From assembly GCF_014203115.1 (NCBI RefSeq), contig NZ_JACHIJ010000001.1, forward strand, positions 962,613-1,026,612: 64,000 nt of DNA, written 5' to 3'. Within the stretch, counting starts at the first letter, position 1; each line of letters starts with the position of its first letter. The notes beneath the pieces were generated by a model. The model was not told where the DNA came from. It saw only the letters and a program-made list of their open reading frames with translations, and did no database searches. This document shows, piece by piece, positions 1 to 9,294 of this stretch. The position numbers were made by a program, and so were the translations under genes. The stretch comes from Afipia massiliensis. GTDB lineage: Bacteria > Pseudomonadota > Alphaproteobacteria > Rhizobiales > Xanthobacteraceae.

Positions 1-1219
1 TAAGAGGCGTGAACACGTCCTGGCCGTTCGTCAGCTCCTGCGAGGTCTTCTCGTAAATGACATCGCTGCCCCATGTGAGCTTCGCGCCGCTCCAGATCCG
101 GTCGAGGGGCGTATCGATCGACAGGTTCACGCCGCCTCGATCCGAAAACAGCGTGGTTTGGTTGAACGGACTGGTCGGGCTGGCCGGATTGCCGGAATAA
201 TAAACGGGATTGTTATAGGGAAAAGAGAACGCCGAATAATTGAAGCGCTTCTTGATGTTGTTATAGAAGCCGACGACGTTGACATTGCCCAGCGCAAAAT
301 TGGCATCGTTGTAACGCGCCGAGAACGAGCGCGTATCCTCAAGCACGCTCTCACCCGTATAGGGCTTGGTGAAATCCGGCCGTGCGTAGGCGCCCGAGTA
401 GTTGGTCAGATATTGCGGACGCTGGTCGAGATAGATCGAGGTCGCCGAGACCTCAAACCGCTTCCCGTTGTCGAAATCCTTGCCGATCTTGGCGAGGAAA
501 TTGCCGCTGATGAAACGGTCGCCGCCACCCTGTCCCAGCATTCCGTCCGACGACAGTTCGCGACCATAACCATCATAGGTCTTTTGCGCGCCCCGGCCGG
601 TACCAACGAACACATAATCGATTCCGTCGGTGTTCTTGCCGCTGACGGTCGCAGACGCTTCCGGAGCAAGTGAGCTGCCGACGTTGGCGGTGAAGGCGCG
701 CAGCGCCGTGTTCACCGTGACCCGGGGCGGACCGGCCTGAGCCCTCTTGGTGATGAAGTTGACGGTGCCGCCTGTGGCGCCCGCCCCATAGAGACTTGAA
801 GCGCCTGCAACCATCTCGATCCGCTCGACCGAGTTCAGGTCGATCAAGGCAAGGATACGGGACACATCCCGCAGCGGGGTATTAAGCGGTACACCGTCAA
901 GCAGCACGAGAAGGTCGCGGCCGCGATAGGTCTCAGATGCGCCCGAGATGGTTTGAGTGGAGGAAGAAAAGCCAGGAAGCAGTTTCGCCAGTGCGGCCGA
1001 GGCGCTACCGCTCTGCTTCAACTGATCCTCGATCTGCTGCTGACCCACGATTTGAACAGACTGCGGAATATCGGAAATGGACCTCTCCGCGCGCGCTGCT
1101 GTGACAGTGATCTCGTCCAGCTGGGAGGTATTCTGAGTTTGCTGAGAGTGCGCCTGGGAGGACATTGCGGTCACGGCAGCAACCAGGATCGGGTAACGGA
1201 TACGCATTTTGGCTCGCAT
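1..1219 (-). CDS. TonB-dependent outer-membrane receptor, N-terminal part (runs off the window)
   Basis: Reading the minus strand from an ATG at 1219 (a second in-frame ATG at 1207 is equally possible) gives about 406 open codons to the window edge. The first 25 residues form a secretory signal (IRYPILVAAVTAMSSQAHSQ). A TonB-box-like segment follows (LDEITVTAARAE), then the plug domain (DIPQSVQIVGQQQIEDQL, the plug motif SLYGAGATGGTVNFITKR) and the first strands of the barrel. Such receptors bind and import siderophores, haem, cobalamin or other large ligands using TonB energy; the ligand cannot be told from this part. The gene is divergent from an AraC-type regulator, a common arrangement for siderophore receptors. 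The C-terminal barrel lies outside the window. Confidence 0.9.
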   Translation of the reverse strand, partial: MRAKMRIRYPILVAAVTAMSSQAHSQQTQNTSQLDEITVTAARAERSISDIPQSVQIVGQQQIEDQLKQSGSASAALAKLLPGFSSSTQTISGASETYRGRDLLVLLDGVPLNTPLRDVSRILALIDLNSVERIEMVAGASSLYGAGATGGTVNFITKRAQAGPPRVTVNTALRAFTANVGSSLAPEASATVSGKNTDGIDYVFVGTGRGAQKTYDGYGRELSSDGMLGQGGGDRFISGNFLAKIGKDFDNGKRFEVSATSIYLDQRPQYLTNYSGAYARPDFTKPYTGESVLEDTRSFSARYNDANFALGNVNVVGFYNNIKKRFNYSAFSFPYNNPVYYSGNPASPTSPFNQTTLFSDRGGVNLSIDTPLDRIWSGAKLTWGSDVIYEKTSQELTNGQDVFTPL

Positions 1220-1508
1220 TGTTCGATCGAGTTTAGCGGGTCATGAGAAGCTTGAACCAGCGCGCCAACGATCCCCAATTTAGAACCATTGTATTTGTTA
1301 ATGACGCTTTGCTTCTTTTTACTCTCTCACGGCCCGTCTATTCTTTCGGTACGCGAATACTTGATCCGCTTTCTTGGACTCGCATTTCAAATACACAGAC
1401 TGGAGCGAACGAATTCACCTTGATCCTGACGATGTGATAAAGCAGCGACAACTCCGGTCCGAGTCAGATGCAGATCTCGCACCGGACCCTTCACTTCATC
1501 CGGTCTGG

Positions 1509-2465
1509 ATGGTTGCTGACGACATCGACGAGGCGCAACGCACGCGGCTGGAGCAGCACCTTCCTTCGAAGAGCGCTCTGCGCGGCTCTCTCGGATCGTT
1601 CCAATCTGCACCGTTCAAATCAAAAGCGATCCTGCGGATGACGCCGGACCTCGGACTGATGTCTTGTTTCGAACCTGCGGCACGCTCAGTCATGCCGCAA
1701 AGCGAACCCCGCAGAATTGTCGTGATCCGGCCGTCAGACGGAATCCTCGTTGCCGAGCAACAGGACCGGCGAAAGACATGCTTCCAGCGCGAAGCGATTA
1801 TTCTCGACGCGACCGAGGAAACGACATTCATCGCAACCGGCGTGAGCCGCTTCGACTGCTTTATTTTATCGGAAGAAGCCGACCCGCAGGGTATCGTGAA
1901 CATCAACAGGATGGAGCGCATCAACCAGGATAACGGAGCATTGATCGTCCTTGGTCACTATGCAGCGGCGCTTATGCGAGGGCTGCTGCCGATGGATTCA
2001 GCTGCTCTCGCATCGCTCGCTAAAGACTACATGCGTAGTCTTGTGTCAGCGATGATTGATATCGCGAGGCTCACACCAGATCTCCCACGAAACGGGCTTA
2101 ACAGGACACAACCCAGTCTGATCGCCATCAAAGCGGATATCGAGGTACGACTCGCCGAAAAAGATCTGTCGCTGACCAGCTTCGCTACAGCACGTGGCGT
2201 CACGGTCAGGCATCTTCAGAAGCTGTTTGAAGCGGAGGGCCGGACGTTCTCAGATTATGTACTTGAACGCCGTCTTGAGCGAGCGCGCCAACTCCTGCTC
2301 AACTCCGTTGCCGCTCCGCGGACGATCAGCACCATCGCCTTTGATCTGGGTTTCGGTGACCTGTCGTACTTCAATCGCACCTTCAAGAAGCGGTTCGGAA
2401 TAACACCTCGGGAAACCCGGGCGCGAAGCATCGCCCTGGTCAACGCAAGCGGCACCGCAGACTAA
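1509..2465 (+). CDS. AraC-family transcriptional regulator
   Basis: About 318 residues from the ATG at 1509. An in-frame TTG at 1374 would add 45 residues, but these look unlike the family. The N-terminal two thirds resemble the AraC_binding_2 sensor domain. The last 100 residues are a clear double helix-turn-helix: LTSFATARGVTVRHLQKLFE is the first helix pair, and AFDLGFGDLSYFNRTFKKRF followed by GITPRETR is the second, ending in the usual family signature. It is divergent from the TonB-dependent receptor, so control of that receptor is the simplest inference. I see no strong Shine-Dalgarno sequence at either start, so the 5' end is uncertain. Confidence 0.85.
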   Translation: MVADDIDEAQRTRLEQHLPSKSALRGSLGSFQSAPFKSKAILRMTPDLGLMSCFEPAARSVMPQSEPRRIVVIRPSDGILVAEQQDRRKTCFQREAIILDATEETTFIATGVSRFDCFILSEEADPQGIVNINRMERINQDNGALIVLGHYAAALMRGLLPMDSAALASLAKDYMRSLVSAMIDIARLTPDLPRNGLNRTQPSLIAIKADIEVRLAEKDLSLTSFATARGVTVRHLQKLFEAEGRTFSDYVLERRLERARQLLLNSVAAPRTISTIAFDLGFGDLSYFNRTFKKRFGITPRETRARSIALVNASGTAD

Positions 2466-2508
2466 CTGAGACCTGCGGCGCCCAAGCATCGAACTATGGC
2501 TCGATCCA

Positions 2509-3432
2509 TCAAACCTGAAGTGTATCGCCACCCTTGAGATGAAGGATTTCACGGGCTTCGTCAGGCGAGGCGACTTCGAGTCCGAGCCCTTCGATGATCT
2601 TGCGAGCGAGACGAACCTGCTCGGCGTTAGATTCCGCCATACGGCCCGGCGCAGCCCATAGTGAATCCTCTAGTCCGACGCGGATGTTGCCCCCCATCGC
2701 CGCTGCCATCGCGGCGATCGGCAACTGGTTACGTCCCGCACCCAGCACCGACCAAACGTACTGGTCACCGAACAACCGGTCAGCGGTTCGCTTCATGTGA
2801 AGTACGTCTTCCGGATGCGCCCCTGTACCGCCCTGCAATCCGAACACGGTCTGCACGAACAGCGGAGCCTTCACCAATCCCTGATCGAGGAAATACTTCA
2901 GGTTATAGAGGTGCGCGGTGTCGTAGCACTCGAACTCGAAGCGCGTCCCGCTTCCCGACAGCTTGCTCAGCACATACTCGATATCCTGGAACGTATTGCG
3001 AAAAACGATGTCCTTGTTCTCGACGTGCTTGCGCTCCCACTCATGTTCAAAGGTCTTGAAGCGGTTGAGCATGCCGAAGAATGCGAAGTTCATCGAACCC
3101 ATGTTCAGCGACGCGACCTCCGGCTTGTAGAATTCCGCCGGCCGGACCCGCTCATCGACCGTCATGGTCGGCGAGCCGCCCGTCGTTAGATTGACCACGG
3201 CATTGGAGCGCTGCTTGATGACCTTGAGAAACGGCGCGAATGCTTCCGGGCTTTGATCAGGCTGACCGGTTTTAGGATTGCGCGCGTGAAGATGGACGAT
3301 GGCCGCACCCGCCTCAGCCGCACCGATGGCGGCGTCGGCGATTTCCTGCGGCGTCACCGGCAGCGCCTTTGACATCGAAGGCGTGTGAATTGCGCCGGTC
3401 ACGGCGCAGGTGATGATGACTTTTCGGCTCAT
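2509..3432 (-). CDS. Beta-keto acid cleavage enzyme (BKACE, DUF849 family)
   Basis: 307 residues from the ATG at 3432, which has AAGAGACAAGAAG just upstream; longer in-frame extensions overlap the neighbouring gene. BKACE proteins are metal-dependent TIM-barrel enzymes that condense a beta-keto acid with acetyl-CoA, giving acetoacetate and a new acyl-CoA (founding member: 3-keto-5-aminohexanoate cleavage enzyme). The family start is present (IITCAVTGAIHTPSM), as is the metal-binding HxH in AAIVHLHARNP (H47, H49). It lies 37 bases downstream of a hydroxyacyl dehydrogenase and ends an operon with a Liv-type importer. That points to degradation of an imported 3-hydroxy acid. The same pairing of dehydrogenase and BKACE is known for carnitine, but the substrate here is unproven. 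Confidence 0.88.
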   Translation of the reverse strand: MSRKVIITCAVTGAIHTPSMSKALPVTPQEIADAAIGAAEAGAAIVHLHARNPKTGQPDQSPEAFAPFLKVIKQRSNAVVNLTTGGSPTMTVDERVRPAEFYKPEVASLNMGSMNFAFFGMLNRFKTFEHEWERKHVENKDIVFRNTFQDIEYVLSKLSGSGTRFEFECYDTAHLYNLKYFLDQGLVKAPLFVQTVFGLQGGTGAHPEDVLHMKRTADRLFGDQYVWSVLGAGRNQLPIAAMAAAMGGNIRVGLEDSLWAAPGRMAESNAEQVRLARKIIEGLGLEVASPDEAREILHLKGGDTLQV

Positions 3433-3469
3433 CTTCTTGTCTCTTTCTTCTGCAGGTTCGTTGATGAAA

Positions 3470-4411
3470 TCAGTCGGTCTGTTTGGCCTTGTGCGCGACC
3501 AGGGCCGCGAGCCGTTCATTACGGCTGGCTGTCAACTTTGCAACACGATCCGTCGTCGGTTGATGCGGCCACGCCGCAATAACGCGATCGACGTTCGGGC
3601 TGGTGTAGACCTCGGGTCCGGCTGCTTCCGCTGCCAACTCCTTATAGAAGCCTGTATAGCGCGCGCAATAATCCGGGATACCGCCGGGCGCGTTCAGCTC
3701 GATGGTTTCGAACGGACCGAGAAACGACCACCGCAATCCAAGGCCATCCTTGACGGTGTGGTCTAGATCCTCTGCCGACATATAACCCTCGCCCACCAGC
3801 CGAAAGGCCTCAGCCAGAAGCGCGCCTTGCAACCGGTTAAGAACGAAGCCGTTGATCTCCTTGTTAACGGTGACCGGTACTTGTCCAATGGCGCGGTAGA
3901 TCTCGCGCGCACGCGACACGGTCTCAGGCGATGTCCACAGCGCACCGCAAAGCTCAACCAGCGGCACAAGATGCGGCGGGTTGACAGGATGGCCAACGAG
4001 GCATCTGGCACGGCCCCTCAGACTTTCCGTAAAGCGCGAGGCGACAATCGCCGACGTCGACGATGCCAGCAAAGCATCCGGGGCAGCAAGGCGATCAAGC
4101 TCTGCAAATAGCGCGATTTTTTTCTCGATCTTCTCGGGACCGTTTTCCTGGACGAACTCCGCGTCCTTCAGCGCATCGGCAAGATCCGACGCCACCGAAA
4201 TCCGTGCCATCGCGCCTTCGGGATCGTCGGCAAGGCCGTGGCGGTTCAGCGCCCTCAGTTCCTCGTGGATCAAGCCGGGTGCCGCGCTCAGCGTCGGCGC
4301 GTGTGAATCGGTGAGCCGTACGTTCCAGCCGGCGCGAGCGAAGATCGCCGCCCAAGCTCGCCCAATCAGGCCAACTCCGACGATCGCGACGTTTCTTTTG
4401 CTATTGGGCAT
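3470..4411 (-). CDS. 3-hydroxyacyl-CoA dehydrogenase family protein (carnitine-dehydrogenase / lambda-crystallin type)
   Basis: 313 residues. The NAD-binding Rossmann motif VAIVGVGLIGRAW is at residues 8-20 (glycines 12, 14, 17). The catalytic His is in GHPVNPPHLVPLVE (H141), and NKEINGFVLNRLQ begins the C-terminal helical domain. The GHPVNPPHLVPLVE form and the length fit the short-chain hydroxy-acid members of the family (L-carnitine 3-dehydrogenase, L-gulonate 3-dehydrogenase) rather than fatty-acid oxidation enzymes. It probably oxidises an imported beta-hydroxy acid to the beta-keto acid that the adjacent BKACE enzyme cleaves. The stop of the transporter fusion gene lies 16 bases upstream, so it is in the same operon. 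Confidence 0.85.
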   Translation of the reverse strand: MPNSKRNVAIVGVGLIGRAWAAIFARAGWNVRLTDSHAPTLSAAPGLIHEELRALNRHGLADDPEGAMARISVASDLADALKDAEFVQENGPEKIEKKIALFAELDRLAAPDALLASSTSAIVASRFTESLRGRARCLVGHPVNPPHLVPLVELCGALWTSPETVSRAREIYRAIGQVPVTVNKEINGFVLNRLQGALLAEAFRLVGEGYMSAEDLDHTVKDGLGLRWSFLGPFETIELNAPGGIPDYCARYTGFYKELAAEAAGPEVYTSPNVDRVIAAWPHQPTTDRVAKLTASRNERLAALVAHKAKQTD

Positions 4412-4427
4412 ACTTGTTCTTTCATCT

Positions 4428-6947
4428 CTACAGCCACAGTACCTTGCGTCGCAGATCGAGATCGTCGCGCAACGCCTTCGATGGACCTTCGTGGATGATG
4501 CGCCCTCGTTCCAGCGCTACGGTCGTATCCGACAGAGCCAGCGCAAGATCAAGATGATGATCGACGATGATAATCGCGACTTCCTTGCGCAAGCGATCGA
4601 ACGCCTCGAACAATTGCTCGACGACGGCGGGTGCAAGACCTTCGAATGGCTCATCAAGCAGCAACACTCTCACGTCACCCGACAGCGCACGCGCCACGGC
4701 AACCATCTGCTGCTCGCCGCCGGATAGATAGTCCGCCGGACTGTCCAGCCGCTCGCGAATACGCGGGAAATACTCGTAGACCCGTTCGCGAGTCCAGTGC
4801 ACGCCGTTGCCGGTTTGCCGCTTTAGTCCGCCGAGCTCGAGATTGTGCTCCACGCTCATACCGGCGAACAGCCCACGCCCCTGCGGCACATAACCGATGC
4901 CGAGACGCGCACACTCTGCGGACGCACGCCCGACCAGTTCAGCATCGCTCAGACGGATCGAGCCCTTCGAGGCTGGCGCGATACCGACCAGCGTTTTCAG
5001 CAAAGTCGATTTACCTGCTCCGTTGCGGCCAAGCAGTGCGATGATCTCATTGTTATGCAACGTGAAGTTCACGCCGTTGAGAATGTGGCTCTTGCCGTAG
5101 AACGTATCAACGCCATCGACAGTGAGCAAAGCGCTGGCCTTCGCTGAAGTTTCACGCGGCTTCGCAGCGACGGCTGCTGCGCCAGACCCGATATAAATTT
5201 CCTGCACCTTCTTGCTATTGCGCGCATCCTCGACGCTTCCGTCGAGCAGCACGCACCCTTCATTCATCACGGTCACATGATCGGCAAGAGCAAAGACCCG
5301 GTCGATGTCGTGCTCAACCAGCAGTACAGGCAGATCCGACGAGATACGCTTGATGATTGCGCCGATACGCTCGCGCTCGGCAGCGGCAAGCCCCGCGAGC
5401 GGTTCATCGAGCAGCAGCACGCGAGGTGCGGTGGCCAGCGCGACGCCCATATCGAGCAATCGCTGACCACCGTATGACAGCGCACCTGCTTCGGCCTTCT
5501 CGATTCCAGCGAGGCCGAGATAGCGTATGACCTCGTCGGTTTCGCGATTGATGGCGTCGATCGACAACGCATTGGTGAATGGATCAAACCGGCGTGGATG
5601 CCTCGCCTGCACCGCGAGACGGACGTTCTCGCCGACACTTAATTCCGGAAAGAGATTCGTGATCTGAAACGAGCGACCAATGCCCGCTTCGGCAATCTCT
5701 TCGGGCGTATGGCCGGCGATAGGCTTACCCATCAAGGTCGCTTCGCCTTCATCCGGCGGGAACATGCCGGACAGAAGATTGAACGCCGTGGTCTTGCCAG
5801 CGCCATTCGGGCCAATCAACGCATGCAGCGTCCGGTCAGCGACAGAGATATTGATTCCTTGCACCGCCTTGATGCCGCCGAAGCTCTTCACCATGTCGCG
5901 GGCTGCCAGCACAGGACCTTCCACGATGCCTTTTGGTTGCAGGAACTCCGGCAGCGGCAGCGCCTCGATCTTGCGCGCCGACATCGCAGCGTCCTCGGTC
6001 ACTTTCTTGCGGAACGGCGCAAGGAGTTTCTCGCCCACGCCAATCAGGCCCGTGGGTGAGAAAACGATGAAACCGACGAACACCAAGCCAAGCCAGAGCA
6101 GCCAGTTTTCGGTGTAGATGCCAAGAAATTCGCGAAACAGAATAAAGAACAGTGCACCCAGCGCGGGGCCGAGGAAGCTGCGCATGCCGCCTATCACGAC
6201 CATCGCCAGCAACTCGCCGGAGAAAGCAACCGAAATCGGATCGGCCGATGTCATCCGGTTCTTGTACAGCAGCAGGATGCCGGCCAGTCCGGTCAGCGCC
6301 GCGGACAACGTGAACGCTGCCAGCTTGTAGCGGTTGGTCGGGTAGCCGAGAAAGCGCGCGCGCTGTTCGTTTTCGCGGATCGCTACCAGCACCGTACCAA
6401 CGGTCGAATTATGAAAGCGCCACAGCAGCACAAGCACCGCGAAGGCGATCGCCGCGACGAACCAATAATAGGCGGTCGATGAATCCAGATCGAGGCCGAA
6501 GATCGCGGGCCGCACGATGCCGCCGAGGCCATTCTCGCCGCCGGTCACGTCGGTCCAGCGGAACGCCACCGAATACAGCATCGCCGCCAGCGCCAACGTC
6601 AGCAGCGAGAAATATACCCCACGTCGCCGCAGGATGAGAAATCCGAACGGCACCGCGACCACGACGATAATGAGAATGGCCCCGATCGCCGGACCGAAGA
6701 ACGATCCAGGCATTACATCGCGCTGAAGCAGGCCCGCCGCGTAGGCCGCCAGCCCGAACCATGCGCCATGGCCGAACGACACCAGCCCAGTGTGTCCGAC
6801 CAGAATGTTCAGCCCCATGCACGCGATGCCGAACACCACGACTTCCGTCGCCGACGTCATCGTCAGGCCGAGCGCGATCAGCACCGGCGGCAGCACAAGA
6901 AGACCGATGGCCGCGATGACCAATTGAACAGGAATGCGCCGGAACAT
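4428..6947 (-). CDS. LivM-LivG-LivF fusion: HAA-type ABC permease with two ATPases in one chain
   Basis: 839 residues from the ATG at 6947, 11 bases after livH. Residues 1-315 are a LivM-type permease (TSATEVVVFGIACMGLNILV, GHTGLVSFGHGAWFGLAAYA). Residues 345-590 are a LivG ATPase: Walker A GPNGAGKT 379-386, signature LSYGGQ 490-495, Walker B LLLDEP 511-516, H-loop His 546. Residues 605-839 are a LivF ATPase: Walker A GRNGAGKS 640-647, signature LSGGEQ 741-746, Walker B LLLDEP 762-767. No stop separates the parts. A GAGGAC sequence sits 8 bases before an in-frame ATG at 5984 (MSARKIEAL), so a separate LivG-LivF product may also be made. Substrate is unknown; the downstream dehydrogenase and BKACE suggest a hydroxy acid. 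A second fusion of the same layout is at 59645-62185. Confidence 0.92.
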   Translation of the reverse strand: MFRRIPVQLVIAAIGLLVLPPVLIALGLTMTSATEVVVFGIACMGLNILVGHTGLVSFGHGAWFGLAAYAAGLLQRDVMPGSFFGPAIGAILIIVVVAVPFGFLILRRRGVYFSLLTLALAAMLYSVAFRWTDVTGGENGLGGIVRPAIFGLDLDSSTAYYWFVAAIAFAVLVLLWRFHNSTVGTVLVAIRENEQRARFLGYPTNRYKLAAFTLSAALTGLAGILLLYKNRMTSADPISVAFSGELLAMVVIGGMRSFLGPALGALFFILFREFLGIYTENWLLWLGLVFVGFIVFSPTGLIGVGEKLLAPFRKKVTEDAAMSARKIEALPLPEFLQPKGIVEGPVLAARDMVKSFGGIKAVQGINISVADRTLHALIGPNGAGKTTAFNLLSGMFPPDEGEATLMGKPIAGHTPEEIAEAGIGRSFQITNLFPELSVGENVRLAVQARHPRRFDPFTNALSIDAINRETDEVIRYLGLAGIEKAEAGALSYGGQRLLDMGVALATAPRVLLLDEPLAGLAAAERERIGAIIKRISSDLPVLLVEHDIDRVFALADHVTVMNEGCVLLDGSVEDARNSKKVQEIYIGSGAAAVAAKPRETSAKASALLTVDGVDTFYGKSHILNGVNFTLHNNEIIALLGRNGAGKSTLLKTLVGIAPASKGSIRLSDAELVGRASAECARLGIGYVPQGRGLFAGMSVEHNLELGGLKRQTGNGVHWTRERVYEYFPRIRERLDSPADYLSGGEQQMVAVARALSGDVRVLLLDEPFEGLAPAVVEQLFEAFDRLRKEVAIIIVDHHLDLALALSDTTVALERGRIIHEGPSKALRDDLDLRRKVLWL

Positions 6948-6958
6948 GACGGATGACC

Positions 6959-7837
6959 TCACTCGAAGCGGGTGATGCGTTCGCCGAACAGGCCGCGCGG
7001 CCTGAACACAAGCACCAGAAGCATGAGGAGGTAGATCGCGGCTGTGGACGCCGCAGAGTAGCCGATGCCGACCATCACGCCTTTCACCAGTCCGACCAAC
7101 AATGCCGCGACAACGACGCCCCAGAAAGATCCGAGTCCGCCGATCACCACCACGACGAAGGCCGGCGTGATGATTTCGTTGCCCATCGCCGGATGCACGG
7201 CGTAGATCGGCGCGAGCAGCACGCCAGCAAGCCCTGCAAGGCCGATCCCCAGCGCCGCGACGGCGGACATATAGGGCTGCAGTGAGATACCGAGCGCGCC
7301 CACCATGTCCGGGTTCTGCACGCCCGCGCGCACCACCCGACCGAACGCGGTCAGCCGCAGCAGCACCCACAGCCCGACGACGCAGGCGGTGGCGATGCCG
7401 AGCAACACGACGCGGTAGAACGAATAGATGAAGGTGCCGACCACGACCTGCCCGCGCAACTCCTGCGGAATCGAATAGGACAGCGGCGGCGCGCCGAAGA
7501 TCATGCGCAGCGCCTGCTCCGCTACCATCGCAAGCCCGAATGTCAGCAGCAGCGAAAGAATGGGATCGGAGCGGTAGAATCGCCGGAACAGCAGCCGCTC
7601 AATCACCACGCCAAGCAGCGCCACCGCCACCGGCGACAGCACCAGCGCGCCGCCGAATCCGAGATAAGGCGAGATCACTAGCGTCAGATAGGCGCCAATC
7701 GCGAAGAATGCGCCGTGCGCAAGATTGACGATGCCGCCGAGCGAGAAGATCAACGAGAGACCGAGCGCGATCAGCAGATAGTAAACGCCGTCGAGCAGTC
7801 CGTTGAGAATCTGCTGCGCGAGCAATATGCCGGACAT
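6959..7837 (-). CDS. LivH-type ABC permease
   Basis: 292 residues, strongly hydrophobic throughout, with the family start LLAQQILNGLLDGVYYLLIA followed by LIFSLGGIVNLAHGAFFAIG. The C-terminal loop GGLGSFWGVVVAALLVGLVK contains the conserved ATPase-contact EAA-like segment of the HAA family. It forms the membrane channel together with the LivM part of the adjacent fusion. Its stop is 11 bases from the fusion start. It follows the binding-protein gene after about 107 bases that contain a hairpin. Start ATG at 7837. Confidence 0.92.
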   Translation of the reverse strand: MSGILLAQQILNGLLDGVYYLLIALGLSLIFSLGGIVNLAHGAFFAIGAYLTLVISPYLGFGGALVLSPVAVALLGVVIERLLFRRFYRSDPILSLLLTFGLAMVAEQALRMIFGAPPLSYSIPQELRGQVVVGTFIYSFYRVVLLGIATACVVGLWVLLRLTAFGRVVRAGVQNPDMVGALGISLQPYMSAVAALGIGLAGLAGVLLAPIYAVHPAMGNEIITPAFVVVVIGGLGSFWGVVVAALLVGLVKGVMVGIGYSAASTAAIYLLMLLVLVFRPRGLFGERITRFE

Positions 7838-7903
7838 TGTCGTCGCCCCGCGATCAATGGGTCACGCGCCACACGTGTGCCGAAAGAAAAGGAAGAGGAA
7901 AGC

Positions 7904-7932
7904 GCGATCCCCCGAATGCCCCGGAGGATCGC
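7904..7932 (-). other. Intergenic hairpin between binding-protein and permease genes
   Basis: Perfect 7-base arms GCGATCC (7904-7910) and GGATCGC (7926-7932) with a 15-base loop, in the 107-base gap between the binding-protein stop (7945) and the livH start (7837). Hairpins here often stabilise the upstream transcript so that more binding protein than permease is made. That role is inferred. Confidence 0.4.
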
Positions 7933-7944
7933 ATCAAATCGGAG

Positions 7945-9201
7945 TTACGACGGGAACGTACAACTGTTCTCTTCTTTAGTAGCCGCAATAATTTCGAGAT
8001 CTTCGTTCGGGCCGGGTACGGGACCGCTCGACGAAAAGATATCCCACTGGTTCTTGACCTGAGCCGCCGGCAGCGCCTTCACCGCATACATCTCGTGCAT
8101 CAACTGATGATCCGAGGCGCGGAAATAACCCGGTCGCGTCTTCAGCAAATCGAACTTCGCGCCCTTCTCAAAATGCGCGATGATCTTCGGCGATTCCGCC
8201 GACTTCAGCTCGTTGATGGCCTGCGCCACGATCTTGGTGGCGACGTAGTCGCCCCACGCCTGATTTTCCGGCGGCTTGTTGTACTTCTTGGTGAAGGCTC
8301 CGACGAAAGCCTTGGAACCGGGCGTATCGATGAGGTGATGCCAGACCACAGGCCATGTACCGACGAAATTGCCTTTACCTGCCGCCCACGCCAGCGCGGT
8401 GTCGAAACCGAAGCCGCCGACCGGATAGGTCAGGCCGAACTCGGCATACTGCTTGAGGAAGTTGGTGATCTGGTTTCCCGCAAGATTGATCACGACGAGG
8501 TCGGGCTTGGAATCGCGGATCTTGAGCAGATAGGCCGAGAAGTCCGTGGCGTCAGTCGGCACCAGATCGTCGCCGGCGAACTGGCCGCCATTGCCTTCCA
8601 TGAACCGCTTGGCGACGCGCAGCAGATCGTGGCCGAAGGCATAGTCCGCCGTCAGCGAGTACCACTTCTTGCCCTTGACCAAGCCTTCCTGAAGGAACGA
8701 CCGGCCGACAGTCTTCACATACATCGAGTTCTGCGACTCGACGTGGAACATGTAGCGCTGGCAGTCCTTGCCACGCAGCGCGTCGGAGTTTCCGCCGGTG
8801 TTGATGAACAGCGTCTTGTTGCGCGATGCCACCTGCGCGATGGTGAGGCACGATGCCGAGGAAATCTCGCCGATGATGCAGGCGACCTTGTCCCGCTCAA
8901 TCATGCGCTCGGCCTTGGTGGAGGCGGTCTGCGGATTGACCGAGTCTTCTTTCAGTAGCTCGACCTTGCGGCCCATCATGCCGCCCGCCGCGTTGATTTC
9001 CTCGACCGCGAGATCGGCCGCCATCACGGCGTATTCGCCGAGCGGGCCGAGAAACCCGGTGCGCGGCGTCAGGTGACCGATGCGAATGACATCGGCGGAT
9101 TGCGCCCGCAGGATCGACGGCGCAGAAATTCCAGACACCAGCGCGAGGCCGCCGGCGGTCTTCAGCAACGTACGTCGCGTGAATTTGTCCTTGGTCGACA
9201 T
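7945..9201 (-). CDS. Periplasmic substrate-binding protein of a Liv/HAA ABC transporter (Tat signal)
   Basis: 418 residues from the ATG at 9201, which has AGGGAGGA 7 bases upstream; a longer open frame to 9381 runs over the promoter and is not used. The N-terminus KFTRRTLLKTAGGLALVSG is a twin-arginine signal, with cleavage probably after the ILRAQSA region. The mature part has the Peripla_BP_6 pattern: IRIGHLTPRTGFLGPLGEYA, AAGGMMGRKVELLKEDSVNP, AERMIERDKVACIIGEISSA. It captures the ligand for the LivH and LivMGF proteins encoded just downstream. It is divergent from a GntR gene, whose probable operator lies between the two. Confidence 0.9.
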   Translation of the reverse strand: MSTKDKFTRRTLLKTAGGLALVSGISAPSILRAQSADVIRIGHLTPRTGFLGPLGEYAVMAADLAVEEINAAGGMMGRKVELLKEDSVNPQTASTKAERMIERDKVACIIGEISSASCLTIAQVASRNKTLFINTGGNSDALRGKDCQRYMFHVESQNSMYVKTVGRSFLQEGLVKGKKWYSLTADYAFGHDLLRVAKRFMEGNGGQFAGDDLVPTDATDFSAYLLKIRDSKPDLVVINLAGNQITNFLKQYAEFGLTYPVGGFGFDTALAWAAGKGNFVGTWPVVWHHLIDTPGSKAFVGAFTKKYNKPPENQAWGDYVATKIVAQAINELKSAESPKIIAHFEKGAKFDLLKTRPGYFRASDHQLMHEMYAVKALPAAQVKNQWDIFSSSGPVPGPNEDLEIIAATKEENSCTFPS

Positions 9202-9294
9202 AAGCCATCCTCCCTGTGACGGCCGCGTTTCGCGGCGCTTATTCCGGCTGGGCGTTGCGCGTTTGTAGGGGCGCTTATATCGCTTGCCGTGATC

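Noticed and set aside
6948..7370. In-frame upstream extension of the LivM-G-F fusion (141 extra codons)
   Set aside because: It lies in another frame over livH, is Arg/Ala/Gly-rich with no family match, and the ATG at 6947 fits the LivM N-terminus.
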